A stretch of 42,629 bases of DNA from assembly GCA_963593685.1 (NCBI GenBank), contig CAVBBP010000020.1, positions 1-42,629 on the forward strand, in the 5' to 3' direction. The notes beneath the pieces are model-generated. The model made no database searches, was not told the DNA's origin, and worked only from the letters and a program-made list of their open reading frames with translations. The stretch comes from W0P28-013 sp963593685. GTDB lineage: Bacteria > Bacteroidota > Bacteroidia > Bacteroidales > Paludibacteraceae. Positions 42,467 to 42,629 of the stretch are shown here, piece after piece (the stretch's first letter is position 1; each line of letters opens with the position of its first letter). A program made the translations under genes and the position numbers.

Positions 42467-42629
42467 AATCTGTTTTCTATTGTATTCTGTAACCCTTCGT
42501 GGAGAGAGTATTGGGGTGTCCAGCCTAATGCTTCTATTTTGGTGGTGTCGAATATGGCACGGCGTATTTCGGAATATCCTTTTTGCTCAATGGCGTCGGG
42601 GATATCAAATACGACTTGCACTTTGGCTA
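42463..42629 (-). CDS. NAD-dependent sugar epimerase/dehydratase, C-terminal fragment (runs off window)
   Basis: The last ~55 codons of a minus-strand gene are visible. They translate to AKVQVVFDIPDAIEQKGYSE, then RRAIFDTTKIEALGWTPQYS, then LHEGLQNTIENRL and a stop. The pattern D..K...LGW.P.YSL.EG...TIE is the usual C-terminus of extended short-chain dehydrogenase sugar epimerases and dehydratases such as the dTDP-glucose 4,6-dehydratase/UDP-glucose 4-epimerase group. The TGA stop overlaps the licD ATG (ATGA). It is the most upstream gene seen of the polysaccharide operon; its N-terminal NAD-binding part lies beyond the window. Confidence 0.8.
   Translation of the reverse strand, partial: AKVQVVFDIPDAIEQKGYSEIRRAIFDTTKIEALGWTPQYSLHEGLQNTIENRL

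Overview
The window reads as chromosomal DNA of an anaerobic member of the Bacteroidales. The evidence is the promoter style (TAnnTTTG -7 boxes such as TATCTTTG, with a TTG about 20 bases upstream and weak ribosome binding sites), a five-gene sodium-pumping methylmalonyl-CoA decarboxylase operon for succinate-to-propionate metabolism, a DPP IV peptidase, a split 5'-nucleotidase, a methyltransferase of the Porphyromonas PG_1098 type, lipoproteins with short lipoboxes, and a papain-like protease ending in a type IX secretion sorting domain. The genus cannot be named from this sequence. Base composition is near balanced over most of the window and clearly more AT-rich in two places: about 25.4-27.2 kb and from about 37.8 kb to the end.

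Layout. 0.2-3.1 kb (minus): a secreted endonuclease/exonuclease/phosphatase protein and a beta-helix lipoprotein. 3.6 kb: a small helical protein. 4.1-8.6 kb (plus): mce, mmdA, an oadG-like gene, a biotin carrier with two biotinyl domains, and the beta-subunit gene, closed by a terminator shared with convergent genes. 8.7-11.5 kb (minus): tyrosine phosphatase lipoprotein, then the C-terminal and N-terminal halves of a 5'-nucleotidase as separate genes. 11.7-15.7 kb (minus): 23S rRNA uracil methyltransferase, HemW-like protein and a DUF389 membrane protein. 16.3-19.2 kb: DUF4349 lipoprotein, THUMP-like methyltransferase and a CcdA/ArsG-like permease. 19.4-21.5 kb: DPP IV. 21.8-23.1 kb: a WbpE-like aminotransferase and tRNA-Lys(CTT). 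23.4-31.0 kb (plus): glycogen debranching enzyme, a glycogen-synthase-like GT4 and a GH57 enzyme. This trio is interrupted by two small paralogous lipoproteins and a secreted C1 protease. 31.2-37.6 kb (minus): U32 protein, S4 RNA-binding protein, WbpB- and WbpD-like sugar enzymes, a collagen-like lipoprotein and an AAA/DUF4143 ATPase. 37.8-42.6 kb (minus): a surface-polysaccharide operon read leftwards (epimerase fragment, LicD, GT2, GNAT, aminotransferase, PglC-like sugar transferase).

How the genes fit together. The methylmalonyl-CoA operon links propionate formation to Na+ export. The 23-31 kb genes handle intracellular alpha-glucan. WbpB, WbpD and WbpE homologues would build a 2,3-diacetamido-uronic acid nucleotide sugar, and the terminal operon would assemble a surface glycan with one gene (GNAT) carrying a G13 slippage tract. 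The lipoprotein-lipoprotein-protease cassette looks like a surface protease with co-encoded lipoprotein partners. It resembles the potempin/KLIKK pairs of Tannerella in layout, though this is inference.

The most unusual large-scale feature is the intergenic DNA. Most gaps over 150 bases are mosaics of a small vocabulary of short repeated words. These words recur on both strands, often start exactly at stop codons, and in one case supply the start codon of a gene. Other signals are a perfect 18-bp-arm inverted repeat inside the GT2 gene and three 32-bp palindromic repeats just upstream of the AAA ATPase promoter.
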